DNA from: Physocladia obscura
Taxonomy: Eukaryota; Chytridiomycota; Chytridiomycetes; Chytridiales; Chytriomycetaceae
Direction of reading: 5' to 3'
Assembly: GCA_027596945.1 (NCBI GenBank)
Contig: JADGJH010000198.1
Location: forward strand, 1-25,693
DNA: 25,693 nucleotides
Shown one piece after another: positions 9,740 through 19,369 of the stretch. How positions within the stretch are numbered: position 1 is the stretch's first letter; each line of letters begins with the position of its first letter. The position numbers and the translations under genes were made by a program. Under the pieces are notes generated by a model that saw nothing but the letters and a program-made list of their open reading frames with translations, was not told the DNA's origin and made no database searches.

Positions 9740-11305
9740 ATGTTTCCATCCAAAAAGGTGATTAGTTTCTATCAAAATGTGACTCTATTTGAACCAAGTG
9801 ACATGGTATTGACATCAACTGGTGCTGTAGTACCAAAGAACACTGTGGCAAAGAAATCAATCAATGGCATTGTGCTTCCGAAATCAAGGCAAGAGCACAA
9901 AATGTTACAGAAGGTAATAGCAACACTAATTCATAAGCCTAAAGCATCCATTAGTGGTGATTGGTTTCTAATCAAGCAGATGTTTGTCAAGAATTCAAGC
10001 ATGGTGAGACAAAAGGGTGGAATGGATATTATTAACAATGTTTTGAGAAAACGGATTCTACAAGACAGTGGACCAAAAGATAAAGAACGGCGGTTTGATG
10101 ATGATTACGGCTTGACGGCACTGTTTGCCTTACGAGTCAACGCAGTTTTTACAGTGGCGTACACTACTCGTTACACCAACAATCACCCATTTGTTGACAC
10201 CAAAGTGTATATTTTAAGAGATGTACCAGATAACTTGGTAGAAGGCAGAATAACTACAATCACAAGAGAGTATTGCAAGCGTCAGCCATATGACACTACT
10301 GTAACTAAAATTGAATATGAAATCAATCCAGCACCAGCAAATCAAGTCGATATAATGAATCAAAGAATGTATGGTGCTGTACTCAACTACTATAACTTGA
10401 AGATTGATCCAAATGAAACTGGCGATAGCAACTGTGTGGTGACGTTCCTTCTGAATGCTTATTCAAAACACATCAAGACACTCTCGGATTCTAAATTGAG
10501 GGAAATCTTTAACGAAAATGAAGATGACCTTGGTGATTTTTCTTTACAAGAAGAAGTATCAACGACTCAAGTTCAAAGGTTTTGCCAACAATATGGAATG
10601 AGCATGTATGCTATCAATTTAAGCTGTAACGTATTTTGTCGATACATACCTGAAAAGCGAAACCACCATTGTCCAAGCTTGGTCTATGTGTGTGCCAACC
10701 AGCACATGTACCCAATACTTGATGAAGAGTTACGGAAATCAATATAACAACAGACCAATTTCAAAAATACTTTTGGGTCTACGGTCCACAAAGTACAAGG
10801 TGATAAGATTGATGAACCGTTTACAATTCACGAATGGAGTCGGATGGCAGGTGATATGCGATATACAGCCATTAGTAGAACAACAAAGAAGGAGTCCATT
10901 AACGCTGTGGATGATGGAATAAAGCATCCAGAAGAAGTGGATATGGACTATGACAAGCTAAAGAGAAAGTTGAAGGTGAAGCGCCAGCTCAAGGGTGAGT
11001 TACGAAAGAAGCGAGTTGAAGCCGTTAGAGTAATTAATTACATTGTACGGAAAGGCTGCTCTGATGAGTACTGTTTGAACCATACGTTCAAGACGAGACA
11101 AGATTTGCTGGACCACTTGGGCATTACAGATGGTACAGCACCAAAAGGATATGAGATTGATCATATTCGAGCCAGATCAGATCATACCACAGACGAAGAC
11201 TTCCTGAATATCAATGCTTATTGGAATGTGCGATTGATTTCGAGGAAGGAGAACAATGAATTGGGCTCAAAAATTTCAGTTGCTGTAAAAAATGAAGGCT
11301 TTTGA
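9740..11305 (+). CDS. Element gene 2: helicase C-terminal motifs fused to HNH nuclease, one internal stop
   Basis: One uninterrupted frame of 522 codons except for TAA at 10745-10747. The N-terminal ~335 residues contain GDSNCVVTFLLNAY (near residue 228) and NHHCPSLVYVCANQHMYPI just before the stop. I associate this pattern only loosely with large replication-type proteins of protist mobile elements. After the stop, STVHKVQGDKI (about 348) and MRYTAISRTTK (about 375) match motifs V and VI of SF1 Pif1/RecD-like helicases. Then GYEIDHIRARSD...NAYWNVRLISRKENNELG (about 470-510) is an HNH endonuclease pattern. No Walker A or B motif is present, so the ATPase core expected between the two halves is missing, probably by internal deletion. 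The stop sits exactly at that junction. The product is likely non-functional as a helicase; the HNH part might still be made from internal ATG 10844. Confidence 0.7.
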
Positions 11306-11612
11306 TTGGTCTAAAAATTTCAAAAACTACTTAAACAACAAAATGGAAGAAATGATCAGTTATTTAGTTGAAATAAATTCATCAGACTTGACATGCTGTA
11401 TATGCTTTGAAAAGTTAAACTTACCAATGATTCAATGTTCGAATGGTGGAAACCACTTTGTATGTATAAATTGTTTACGACGTATCAGGAATATATGCCC
11501 TCAGAATAAGACCAGTAGTCTATACAATAACAAGCAGCTTGAGACCAAACTTCACGCATTCATCGAATCATGCCCAAATAAGAATTGTAAAGTTTTAAAA
11601 ACCTCGATCTAA
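11292..11612 (+). CDS. Element ORF 3: small RING-like zinc-finger protein
   Basis: A 106-residue frame whose ATG overlaps the end of gene 2 by 14 nt in a different frame. It contains CCICFEKLNLPMIQCSNGG, then HFVCINCLRR and a final SCPNKNCK. The C-x2-C, C-H, C-x2-C and C-x3-C spacing resembles a RING/E3-ligase finger, although the last pair is distant. It may be an independent small gene, or the former C-terminus of gene 2 separated by a frameshift or an unseen intron. The overlap and lack of a promoter-sized gap favour the latter. Confidence 0.55.
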   Translation: MKAFDWSKNFKNYLNNKMEEMISYLVEINSSDLTCCICFEKLNLPMIQCSNGGNHFVCINCLRRIRNICPQNKTSSLYNNKQLETKLHAFIESCPNKNCKVLKTSI

Positions 11613-11751
11613 CACTTGTTGAAGGTACAACGCATTTCATTTTTAAGATAATGAAAGAAATTAAAGTTTTGAAATAAATCATGAATTATGAATCAAAAAC
11701 AAAATATTGGTTATTGAAACAAGAATTGATGGTTGTTTAGAGGCGAAGATC
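11613..11751. other. Element 3' subterminal region, noncoding
   Basis: AT-rich spacer between the last element frame and the right inverted repeat, with aataaa-like signals around 11672-11677 that may serve polyadenylation. Confidence 0.4.
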
Positions 11752-11861
11752 GCGCAATGAAATCTGATCAAAACGCCAACGAAAACAAGCCCAGTAGGAG
11801 AAACGAAACAAATTGAAAATTTGGCAGAGAGTTTACTATGTGTTATCGCCAGGGGCGCTGG
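11752..11861 (-). repeat. Right terminal inverted repeat of the element
   Basis: Inverted partner of 6726-6835, about 93% identical over 110 bp. It ends with ggggcgctgg followed by a short G-tract and an A/T-rich flank that leads within 62 bp to the DJ-1 start codon. Confidence 0.93.
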
Positions 11862-11923
11862 GGGGAAAATAAAATAACCTGAGTGGCAAAAACAAATCAA
11901 AAAATAAAGAGAAAATATTTTCA

Positions 11924-12702
11924 ATGTCACAAACCAAGAATGTTCTCGTGCTGTGCGCAGATGGCAGTGAAGAAATGGAAACCGTAATCATTGTTGACGT
12001 TCTTCGCCGCGCACAGGTGACTATTTTTGGATCGCTTTTGGTTCTCTGTTTTTGAATCTCAAAAATTCTGGGGGAACAGCTGCACGTAACTCTCGCAAAA
12101 GTAGCGCCAACGCCGTTCGAAAAAATTTCGGACTCAAACTTCACGAACGCATTGATCGAGAATGCAAAAGTTGTGAAATGTTCGCGTGGTGTTCAGATTG
12201 TCGCCGATACCGTACTCGCTGGTTTGGATACATCAATCTTTGATGCGATCGTGCTTCCCGGCGGTCTTGGCGGCGCAACCGTTTTTGCAGGTGCCGTAAT
12301 ATAATCGGTGAAAGGAAAACAACACTTGAAATAGTTTTCAAAACAAACAAAACAGCATCAACGCAAGTCCACACAGTACTGCGCGACTTTGCAGCCGCAA
12401 ACAAACTTGTCGCCGCGATTTGTGCAGCGCCAATCGCGTTAGCCAGCGCCGAAGTATTTCACGGTCGCCGCGTGACGAGTTATCCAGGCTTTGAGGAAAA
12501 ACTTGGTGCGCATTACAAATATTCTGAGGATCGCGTTGTTGTTGATGGGAATCTTGTAACGAGTCGTGGGCCTGGAAGTTGCTTTGAATTCGCGTTGGCG
12601 ATCATTGCGGTTTTGTGTGACGACGACAATGAGCGAAGACGCATTGTTGGTTCTGTTGGAGACGCTTTGATTCTTCCATCTGCAGTTTCTTATTCAAAAT
12701 AA
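11924..12702 (+). CDS. DJ-1/PARK7 family protein (glyoxalase III / deglycase-type)
   Basis: DJ-1/PfpI superfamily protein, cytosolic and linked to oxidative-stress and glyoxal/methylglyoxal detoxification. Three exons, 11924-12016, 12080-12290 and 12356-12702, with 63- and 65-nt GT-AG introns, give 216 residues (human DJ-1: 189). Seen: NVLVLCADGSEEMETV with the conserved Glu (E19) near the active site, VDVLRRA, AIVLPGGLGGA, the nucleophile elbow VAAICAAPIAL (Cys about 124), HYKYSEDRVV with the conserved His, and SRGPGSCFEFALAI. All key residues of the family are present, so it should be active. The neighbouring element ends only 62 bp upstream, so the promoter of this gene must lie within, or have been altered by, the insertion. 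Confidence 0.95.
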
Positions 12703-13143
12703 TATTAATATTGATAATCCTTCTTGTATTGCCCTCTCGAGTTGAAATGAAAAAAATGCGATTCTTTTCTATTTTGCTTTGACGCATCGTAATGAGCAAT
12801 CAAGCGCACTGTTCCAAGAAAGCAGTTGGCCAGTAACAGTAAAAATTTGCAATATTCTTTGAATGTCCTTTCTTGCTTGCAAGTTGCTCTTGAAACACTG
12901 CAACTATCTGTAGATGGTAGGTACAGACTTACCGTAGATGGTTGCTGGCTTTGCCATAGTTATTGTTTGAAAGAAATAATCCTATAAATAGTGAATGCAG
13001 GCTCCTTTATCAGCTTGGCTGGGCAGAACAGTTTGTTGCAACATTTGTAATTCTTTTTTTGTGACGAAACTTTTCATCGCATATTTTTCATTTTGAACAA
13101 TCGTCGCAATACTTTAAATTTTAATTTTATTAAATTCTTTTCC
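12703..13143. other. Intergenic between convergent DJ-1 and membrane-protein genes
   Basis: Mostly AT-rich 3' flanks. On the minus strand a short start exon is conceivable at 12933-12957: ATG encoding MAKPATIY followed by a perfect GTAAGT donor and preceded by a TATTTATAG box about 35 nt upstream. I could not find a convincing continuation, so it is not called as a gene. Confidence 0.4.
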
Positions 13144-15929
13144 TTAATAGTATTCTCGTTTTTCACTCATCGCCAACACATTCCTAGGATCGGAAATAAT
13201 TAAAGTGCCAATCGGCTCGCCGCGCGTAACCTTCGCTTCCCCAAGTCTCACCGATATTTTTCCCATATGCGCGCGAATCGCGCGTGTCGAATGATCTCCA
13301 CTCTTGACATCCACGACCAGCGGTGTAACCGCGCGCCGCATATAAAACAACAACAACAAGGGGGAATCAAGAATCCGCACAACCCTGTCCGTCGCCGCGC
13401 TGCCCCCTGAAGTGAGTGCCCACAGTATCAGCTGCATTGTCTGCAATACAAACGACACCAAAACCGTTGACAAGACTGTTGTTCCAACTGCGTTTGGGAT
13501 GTTGAGGACACCCGCCTGCTGGATTCCGGAATACGAGCAGTTTGTAGACGCGCTGCCGTTGTATTGCATCATAAGGTAATGCGACATACTTCCCACTGCG
13601 CCCGCGAGGCCTTCCCATGTGGAATTTACGTCGTATATTTCTTGGGTGAATGCATTCGTGGTGCTGTGGCCCCATTGAAATAAGCTTGCGACGCTGCCGG
13701 ATTGCGTTGGCGGGAAACTGGTTTTATTCGTGCATGCTGTAAATACTTGAGAGAACCACGTCATTATTGTTGACGCGTGTTTGGTTGCTGGACCCATGTA
13801 TGGTGTAACATCGTCAAAAAAATACTGCTGCTCTGCCATGTTTTGCGTCACAACAATACTATCACTAAGGTCGCCACCGTTGAGCGTAATACTATTCATT
13901 TGCCCACCAGTAACCATCAACCACTCGTCCGCGAAAAACGTGAACGCAATATCGCCCTCCCCCGTGACATACTGCATCACGCATTTTTGCGACACAACTT
14001 GACCCGCCGCCTCATCCCAATTATGCAGCCCTGCCGGAAGCAAGATCTGCACTTCCGCATAATACAAGTCCGTCCACAGCTGAGATTCCAGTAGGTTGAC
14101 TTGGATTCCTGGAATGTTTGTTTGGTTTTCAGCGGCTGTGAGGTCCCCGCATGCGATAGAGTATGCGTAGACAATCCCGATACCATCAACAGCGAATTTT
14201 GAGGATGGTGCGGATAACGGCCAAGCGGCCCAGCCTCCAATTAGGCCGTCAGCGAGGGGTAGACCGTAGTTGTAGATTACGGAAAGTGAAGCATCGCCTT
14301 CAAGAAAGCCTGAGAGATCGGAGAGTAGTATTGGCGTGCTTGGGTATGTGGCGGGAATGCATGGGAACACACCCAATTCAGTGCTTACAGGAGTCTGTTG
14401 AAAGGAAAAAAAAAAGAAAAAAAAGTATAAATTTTTTTTTTGAACACTGGCCAGAAAAAATACGAAAGAAATTACCCATTTCATATTCAAAATCAAGAAC
14501 CACATTGCACCCTCAACAAGAAACAACGACGTCAAAAACAATTGGCGCAGGCTACTCCCTTCTTCGGGACTAAATGCAGTTGCTTGAACCGCCACTTTAT
14601 CGAGCGTTATTCCTTTGCCCTTCCTGATAAGATTCTTTGCAGTATATTCCTTAGCCATCAACTGTGACGATACGAACCCAGTAGCCATACCCACTTTGCC
14701 AAGCAAGCCAAGAACTTCATGGATTAAATTATAGTACCTGATGCTCGATAACGTCTTTCCAGCAATAAACCAAATCTCTTTATAAAAAAAAATTTTTGCA
14801 AAAAAAAAAACAAAAAAAAAAAAATAACAAACCCTACCAAAATCACGACAAAAAGCAAATCCGCCGTATGAATAACTGTAAGCAAATAAATCTGCACACG
14901 GGTCGACATGACACACGCATACACATACTGGTACACGGCAGTGCCAACAACGCGCTGTTTATAAGATTCATAGAGATTCAAAATCCGTCCCAAAAAGTCA
15001 GTGGAGATATTCATACTACTCCCAAATGAATGCGCGTTTTTGAGTGCATTGCTTGTTCTCACAGAAACAACTGACGCGCGTGCATCCAGCGGCGGAGCCG
15101 ATTCAGACTGTAGATAGAGTGATTCGGAGGGTTCTGTAGAGTGGCGCCTGTTTCCTCCAAAAAGTGACACTTTGCGGTGCAAACTCGCGCCGCGCTGCGG
15201 AATTTTGGAGGGACTTGCCGCCGTCGCCAATCCGGATTTCTTGCGTTTTGAAGACGGCGAGTTTTTTGCGAACCGGCCGCCGACGTCGCCGTCATGGTCG
15301 CTGCTGGCGAAACTGGACGTGTCGTTTCTTTCGTCGACGGCGGCTGGACGCGTCGCAGTAAAAACAGCGTTGGCGCCCTTCCGATGCAAAATTTTCGGTG
15401 ACAAGCCTGGTGTTGTTGTCGCTGTTAGTTCTTCTTCTTTGCAGCTGCCCATCGAATGAGCCCGTTGTTGGCTGTTTTCTCGGCTCAAAGATGGCATCAA
15501 CCCGCCGACGTTTAGTCCTGCAGTATTAAGTCCGGGCGTGTTGCTGTTGTTGCTCTGTGAAACTGTGCTTGTCTTTTTGATGGAACTTGTCCTGTGAACG
15601 TTCAAACGGCCAACAGAAGTTTCCATTGACACGCACGATACTTGTTTATTCTGCGTGTTTGGCGATTTCATGATGCTATGAGGTATTTGCTGCTGAAATG
15701 ACGTATGGGTGTCAAGATCATTTGTGACTGTATCAGCAAATGTGAGCCGTTGGGTTGATATAACTTTTCGAACAGGAAGTGCTGGAATTTGGTCATCGAG
15801 CGGTGTTAGTGTTTTTCCGGGCATAAGGGACAAGCTTTTAGATTTGGACAATGGAAGTGATGATTTCGATCCATGTTTTGAACTTCGTGATAAATTGCTG
15901 ACTTCTTTAGGTGTTTTGCTATTGCTCAT
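13144..15929 (-). CDS. Polytopic membrane protein with Ser-rich N-terminal tail, unknown function
   Basis: Three exons, 14838-15929, 14476-14775 and 13144-14394 (complement), all joining in phase 0, give 880 residues. Residues 1-300 form a Ser/Lys-rich, presumably cytosolic, disordered tail (PLSKSKSLSLMPGK and many S/T-P sites). Hydrophobic helices follow around IYLLTVIHTADLLFVVIL, the HEVLGLLGKVGMATGF region and LFLTSLFLVEGAMWFLIL. Next is a ~300-residue domain with N-glycosylation sequons (NQT, NKT, NST, NCS) and several Cys, probably luminal or extracellular (YNYGLPLADGLIGGWAAWPL). A last helix (VLSTVLVSFVLQTMQLILWA) and a ~90-residue tail end in REYY. I recognise no family. The start at 15929 is chosen because the 24 codons upstream are AT-rich; an in-frame ATG exists at 16001. 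It ends tail to tail with DJ-1 and is co-directional with the two genes upstream. Confidence 0.75.
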
Positions 15930-16019
15930 TTTTGACAATTTTTTATTTTCATGAAATTCATAGAAATTTTTTATATCCATCATCATACAAACGGCCACCA
16001 TTCTTTTCGCCCAATTCTT

Positions 16020-17589
16020 TTAATTTACCGACAGAATCTGTTTGAGCATTAAAACAGCCAAGCGCTCAATTTCATGTGAGGTAACAGAATCAGCGCCATA
16101 ATGTGCTTTTATGTTGTTCACAGCGTCTACAACACTGTGAGCGATATCCAGCAAATCTTGATCGCTTTTTGGAGGAGCAGCTGCAACAGCGGAATTAGTG
16201 CTGATAGTTGCGGCAACAGCTGATGCAATTGTTACAGACGGCGAAGCACTAGTTGCAGATGCAGATGTCATACCAGCTGCAGTCGCTACCACTGGCGTTA
16301 CTTGACTAACAATCGTTGTTGGAACAGAAACAGGAGCAGATTTCGCTCCACTCACATCAGTGTCAACTTGTTGGAGAGTGTCGACCAGTGATCCAACTCC
16401 TGCTGCAGTCTTTTTCTGAACAATACTCCCAATGCTGTTGGCAGCAGCCCCTACATCTTTAACAAGTTCAGGAGCGAGCTTATCCACTTCACTTGCAATC
16501 ACCGAATTCGGGCCACTGACAGCATCAACAACTGGTACAACAACATCGGCACCAATCTGCGCAGTTACTTGCGTCAACGCTTCAGCGCCACCAACAACAT
16601 CACCTTTAACAATTTCCGTGATACCTTTGGCGAGTGGATCGACATCCTTCGCGATATTGTCCAGCACGCGTTCGGCAGTAAGCGCAGCTTTCACTGCTTT
16701 GGAATTTGCAACAGCTGATGGATCTTTCGCTTCACCTTCTTTAGTTTGCACGAACGCTTCAGCAGCGTCTTTCACAAACGCGCCAACAAGTTCCAATGCA
16801 CCTTCAGCAATCGGTACTCCGCCGCCTAAAACATCTCCCGAAACAACGCTCGCGGATCCTTTCACAATCAGCGCACCGTCTGCTTCGTATTTTGCTTTAT
16901 CGGCTTCAATATCTTTGACAAGGTTCTTTGAGAAAACATGCACTTCATGTTCTTCATGTGTGAACTCCAGTTTGATTTCGCGTTCTTCATGGCTGAATAT
17001 GGTTTCAATCTCGTGTTCTTTGTTTGTGTTGGGGCTGTTTACTTCGTCTGTGATCTTGGAATCCGAAATAGTCTTTTTTTTTTTGAAAGTTGATTCGTGG
17101 CGGTGGGGACTGTCGCTGGTTTGGTGAGAATCAGCGGTTGGCGGTGATAAAATGTTCGCCAAGGATTTCATTCCTGAATATCATTGACAGCGATCAATAT
17201 CTTTTCATTTTCAACAATAGAATACACATACTTCGACGAAACATGGATGAAAAAGTGGTCTTTTGAGTTGAGTTAACTGAACTATTGCTTGGAGGAACTG
17301 GTGGCCGTGCTTGTTTCAATTCAACAGAACCGTTATTACCACGACGAAGAGATTGTGAATCACTGTCACTGCCGACTGCTGTAATAACCGTTGTCGTTGA
17401 TTTTGATTTGCGGCGGAACGTTTTTGTTTTTGTTTTGGATGGATGGCTGTACGGCAATTCTGTTTCTGTTGTTGATTCGTCTTGCGAATCCACGCTTGCA
17501 GTAGTAGTAGTAGACGCGAACACGTTCACGAGAGTAGAATCTCTGCTCAGATTCGTTCTTAGTGGTCCTGGCGGTGATACTGTTTCCAT
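16020..17589 (-). CDS. Ala/Val-rich helical repeat-family protein, paralogue 1
   Basis: Two exons, 17232-17589 and 16020-17173 (complement), joined across a 58-nt intron with GTATGT donor, give 503 residues. The N-terminal ~200 residues are Ser/Thr/Lys-rich (TKTFRRKSKSTTT) and probably disordered. A His/Glu-rich linker ends HEVHVFSKNLVKDIEADKAK. The core (GASVVSGDVLGGG-like and VKGDVVGGAEAL segments) is predicted to be Ala/Val/Gly-rich helix. A variable Ser/Ala linker and a conserved C-terminal motif (VTSHEIERLAVLMLKQIL) follow. No signal peptide or membrane helix is obvious, and I recognise no family. Its paralogue lies next to it in the same orientation and shares a nearly identical core. 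METV at 17589 is chosen as start because the paralogue starts MEVP. Confidence 0.8.
16357..16931 (-). repeat. 575-nt near-identical block shared with 18254-18828
   Basis: This part of paralogue 1 matches the same region of paralogue 2 at a constant offset of 1897 nt with no gaps. The single difference I see is 16869 (C) versus 18766 (T), which is silent. Identity drops abruptly at both ends, where the proteins are only about 70% alike or not alignable. Confidence 0.92.
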
Positions 17590-17943
17590 TGTTTTCAAAT
17601 TGATTTCCCGAAATGAAACTTGGTGTTTTTTGTGTTGGACTTGGCTTGAAAGAAAAATTTTCCCGTGTCTTATTACTAAGTATTGGTTCACCCCACAAAA
17701 CTCGAAGATTCTATTTGACTATTTAATTTATTAAGTGGCTATTTCGTTTCCTTTTTCAAATGGAAATCTGTCCATTAAAAACTTCCGCCACACTACTGGC
17801 TTTAGATACTTTCGAATAAATGCGGAGTTAGGATTTTGAATCCATGTTTTCGATTTTATTATAATCAGTTAGCCACTCGTTTTATTTATTCTTTCACAAA
17901 AAAGAAATGGTTTATCTCATCTAGGCCGCCACCATTTCACCAC
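17590..17943. other. Intergenic between the two paralogues
   Basis: About 350 bp with no gene. It should contain the promoter of paralogue 1 and the 3' end of paralogue 2. Nothing distinctive is seen. Confidence 0.4.
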
Positions 17944-19188
17944 TTATTTACTACTTGCCGAAAGCAGTTGCCTGAGCATCAAAACAGCCAAACGCTCAAT
18001 CTCATGTGTAGTCACAGAATCAGTTCCATAAGCTGCTTTAACTCTGTCAACAATATCGACAACACTATGGGTGACATCCACAATATCTTGATCACTTTTA
18101 GAAGTGGCAGTCGTGACAGTGGTGCTGGCGCTGACGGTGACAGATGCAGTAGCTGTTTTCGTGACGGTAGCACTTGCTGCTGGGGATGTTGCCGGACTCG
18201 CACTTGCAGCAGCCGGAACAGCGGCCACAGGAACAGTTTTCGCGCCACTCACGTCAGTGTCAACTTGTTGGAGAGTGTCGACCAGTGATCCAACTCCTGC
18301 TGCAGTCTTTTTCTGAACAATACTCCCAATGCTGTTGGCAGCAGCCCCTACATCTTTAACAAGTTCAGGAGCGAGCTTATCCACTTCACTTGCAATCACC
18401 GAATTCGGGCCACTGACAGCATCAACAACTGGTACAACAACATCGGCACCAATCTGCGCAGTTACTTGCGTCAACGCTTCAGCGCCACCAACAACATCAC
18501 CTTTAACAATTTCCGTGATACCTTTGGCGAGTGGATCGACATCCTTCGCGATATTGTCCAGCACGCGTTCGGCAGTAAGCGCAGCTTTCACTGCTTTGGA
18601 ATTTGCAACAGCTGATGGATCTTTCGCTTCACCTTCTTTAGTTTGCACGAACGCTTCAGCAGCGTCTTTCACAAACGCGCCAACAAGTTCCAATGCACCT
18701 TCAGCAATCGGTACTCCGCCGCCTAAAACATCTCCCGAAACAACGCTCGCGGATCCTTTCACAATTAGCGCACCGTCTGCTTCGTATTTTGCTTTATCGG
18801 CTTCAATATCTTTGACAAGGTTCTTTGAAAAGACGTGAACCTCGTGCTCGTCGTGTTTGATGTCTGCTTCCCACACGGTAAGTTTACTTTTAAAAGTGGA
18901 CTCGTGGTGGTGGAAGTGGTGGTGGTCGTGGGAGGTCAGGTCGCTGGTTGCGGGTTTTGATTCCGAATCGATATCAACATCGACAGTTGTGGTGACTGTT
19001 GAAATAACGGAAGTGCGGCGGCCTTCTTTTGATTGGGTTGTTAGATGATCGGTTGTTGTGGTTGTTTTCGTTGTTTTCGTTGTTGTCATATCAGTTGTAT
19101 CCGTGTACGACTCGGATACTTTTAATGGTGTCGCTGCTGAAACCTCTGTATTCAGCGGAAGAGTTTGCGGAACTGTTGGTACCTCCAT
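17944..19188 (-). CDS. Ala/Val-rich helical repeat-family protein, paralogue 2
   Basis: A single-exon frame of 414 residues from MEVPTVPQTLPL; an in-frame ATG at 19236 would add 16 residues. The N-terminus is Thr-rich (TTKTTKTTTTTDHLTT), followed by a His-rich stretch (SHDHHHFHHHESTF) that could bind metal, then HEVHVFSKNLVKDIEADK and the core identical to paralogue 1, a Ala/Ser/Thr linker and VTTHEIERLAVLMLRQLL near the end. The intron of paralogue 1 is absent, because this N-terminus is unrelated and shorter. The sharp boundary between the identical core and diverged flanks points to recent gene conversion. Function unknown. Confidence 0.8.
   Translation of the reverse strand: MEVPTVPQTLPLNTEVSAATPLKVSESYTDTTDMTTTKTTKTTTTTDHLTTQSKEGRRTSVISTVTTTVDVDIDSESKPATSDLTSHDHHHFHHHESTFKSKLTVWEADIKHDEHEVHVFSKNLVKDIEADKAKYEADGALIVKGSASVVSGDVLGGGVPIAEGALELVGAFVKDAAEAFVQTKEGEAKDPSAVANSKAVKAALTAERVLDNIAKDVDPLAKGITEIVKGDVVGGAEALTQVTAQIGADVVVPVVDAVSGPNSVIASEVDKLAPELVKDVGAAANSIGSIVQKKTAAGVGSLVDTLQQVDTDVSGAKTVPVAAVPAAASASPATSPAASATVTKTATASVTVSASTTVTTATSKSDQDIVDVTHSVVDIVDRVKAAYGTDSVTTHEIERLAVLMLRQLLSASSK
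18254..18828 (-). repeat. 575-nt near-identical block shared with 16357-16931
   Basis: Second copy of the block described at 16357-16931, within paralogue 2. Confidence 0.92.
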
Positions 19189-19369
19189 TGTTAAACTTTT
19201 CAGTGTTTTTCCCAAATTGGTTTCAAAATGGCGCACTTTATTTCCAGATGAGCATACGACGAATGTATGGAGCCTTTTATTTCAGACATGAGCTTGACAA
19301 AATCCAAAAAAATATGAATGTGATACTTTTCGTCAGTAAAAACTTGACTGCAAAGTTTGGAAATGAAAT

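Larger units (their letters stand above)
6726..11861 (+). mobile_element. ~5.1-kb TIR-bounded DNA element of unrecognised superfamily
   Basis: Two 110-bp inverted repeats (6726-6835 and 11752-11861) with about 8 mismatches bound a segment carrying two multi-domain genes and a RING-like frame, all on the plus strand. The outermost conserved sequence begins ccagcgcccctggcgata and contains a small CGCC/GGCG hairpin. The left terminus is preceded by a C-tract and the right is followed by a G-tract. I cannot fix the exact ends or identify a convincing target-site duplication. The insertion sits at the end of the IMP3 fragment, and its right end is 62 bp from the DJ-1 start codon. Content (Cys/His cluster, possible DxE exonuclease-like motif, SF1 helicase C-terminal motifs fused to HNH) does not match a DDE transposase family I know. 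The helicase-bearing Academ group is worth comparing. One in-frame stop in each large gene suggests this copy is non-autonomous or decaying. Confidence 0.85.

Noticed and set aside
7517..10747. A variant genetic code in which TAA/TAG encode Gln, suggested by several natural-looking read-throughs
   Set aside because: SNU13 ends at TAA exactly where the family ends, and DJ-1 and both Ala/Val-rich paralogues also terminate at TAA. TGA and TAG also interrupt the NACHT remnant. Decay explains the pattern more simply.
6700..11880. A Polinton/Maverick or virus-derived element
   Set aside because: No protein-primed DNA polymerase, retroviral-type integrase, packaging ATPase or capsid protein is visible, and the size is far too small.
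6716..11880. Target-site duplication flanking the element
   Set aside because: Short A/T-rich similarities exist on both sides (aataag and aaaataaaat), but homopolymer tracts make the ends ambiguous and no duplication is convincing.
16432..18838. Plus-strand frames of 231 and 169 codons over the paralogues
   Set aside because: They are antisense shadows of the Ala/Val-rich core; the minus-strand frames have start, stop, intron and C-terminal motif conservation.
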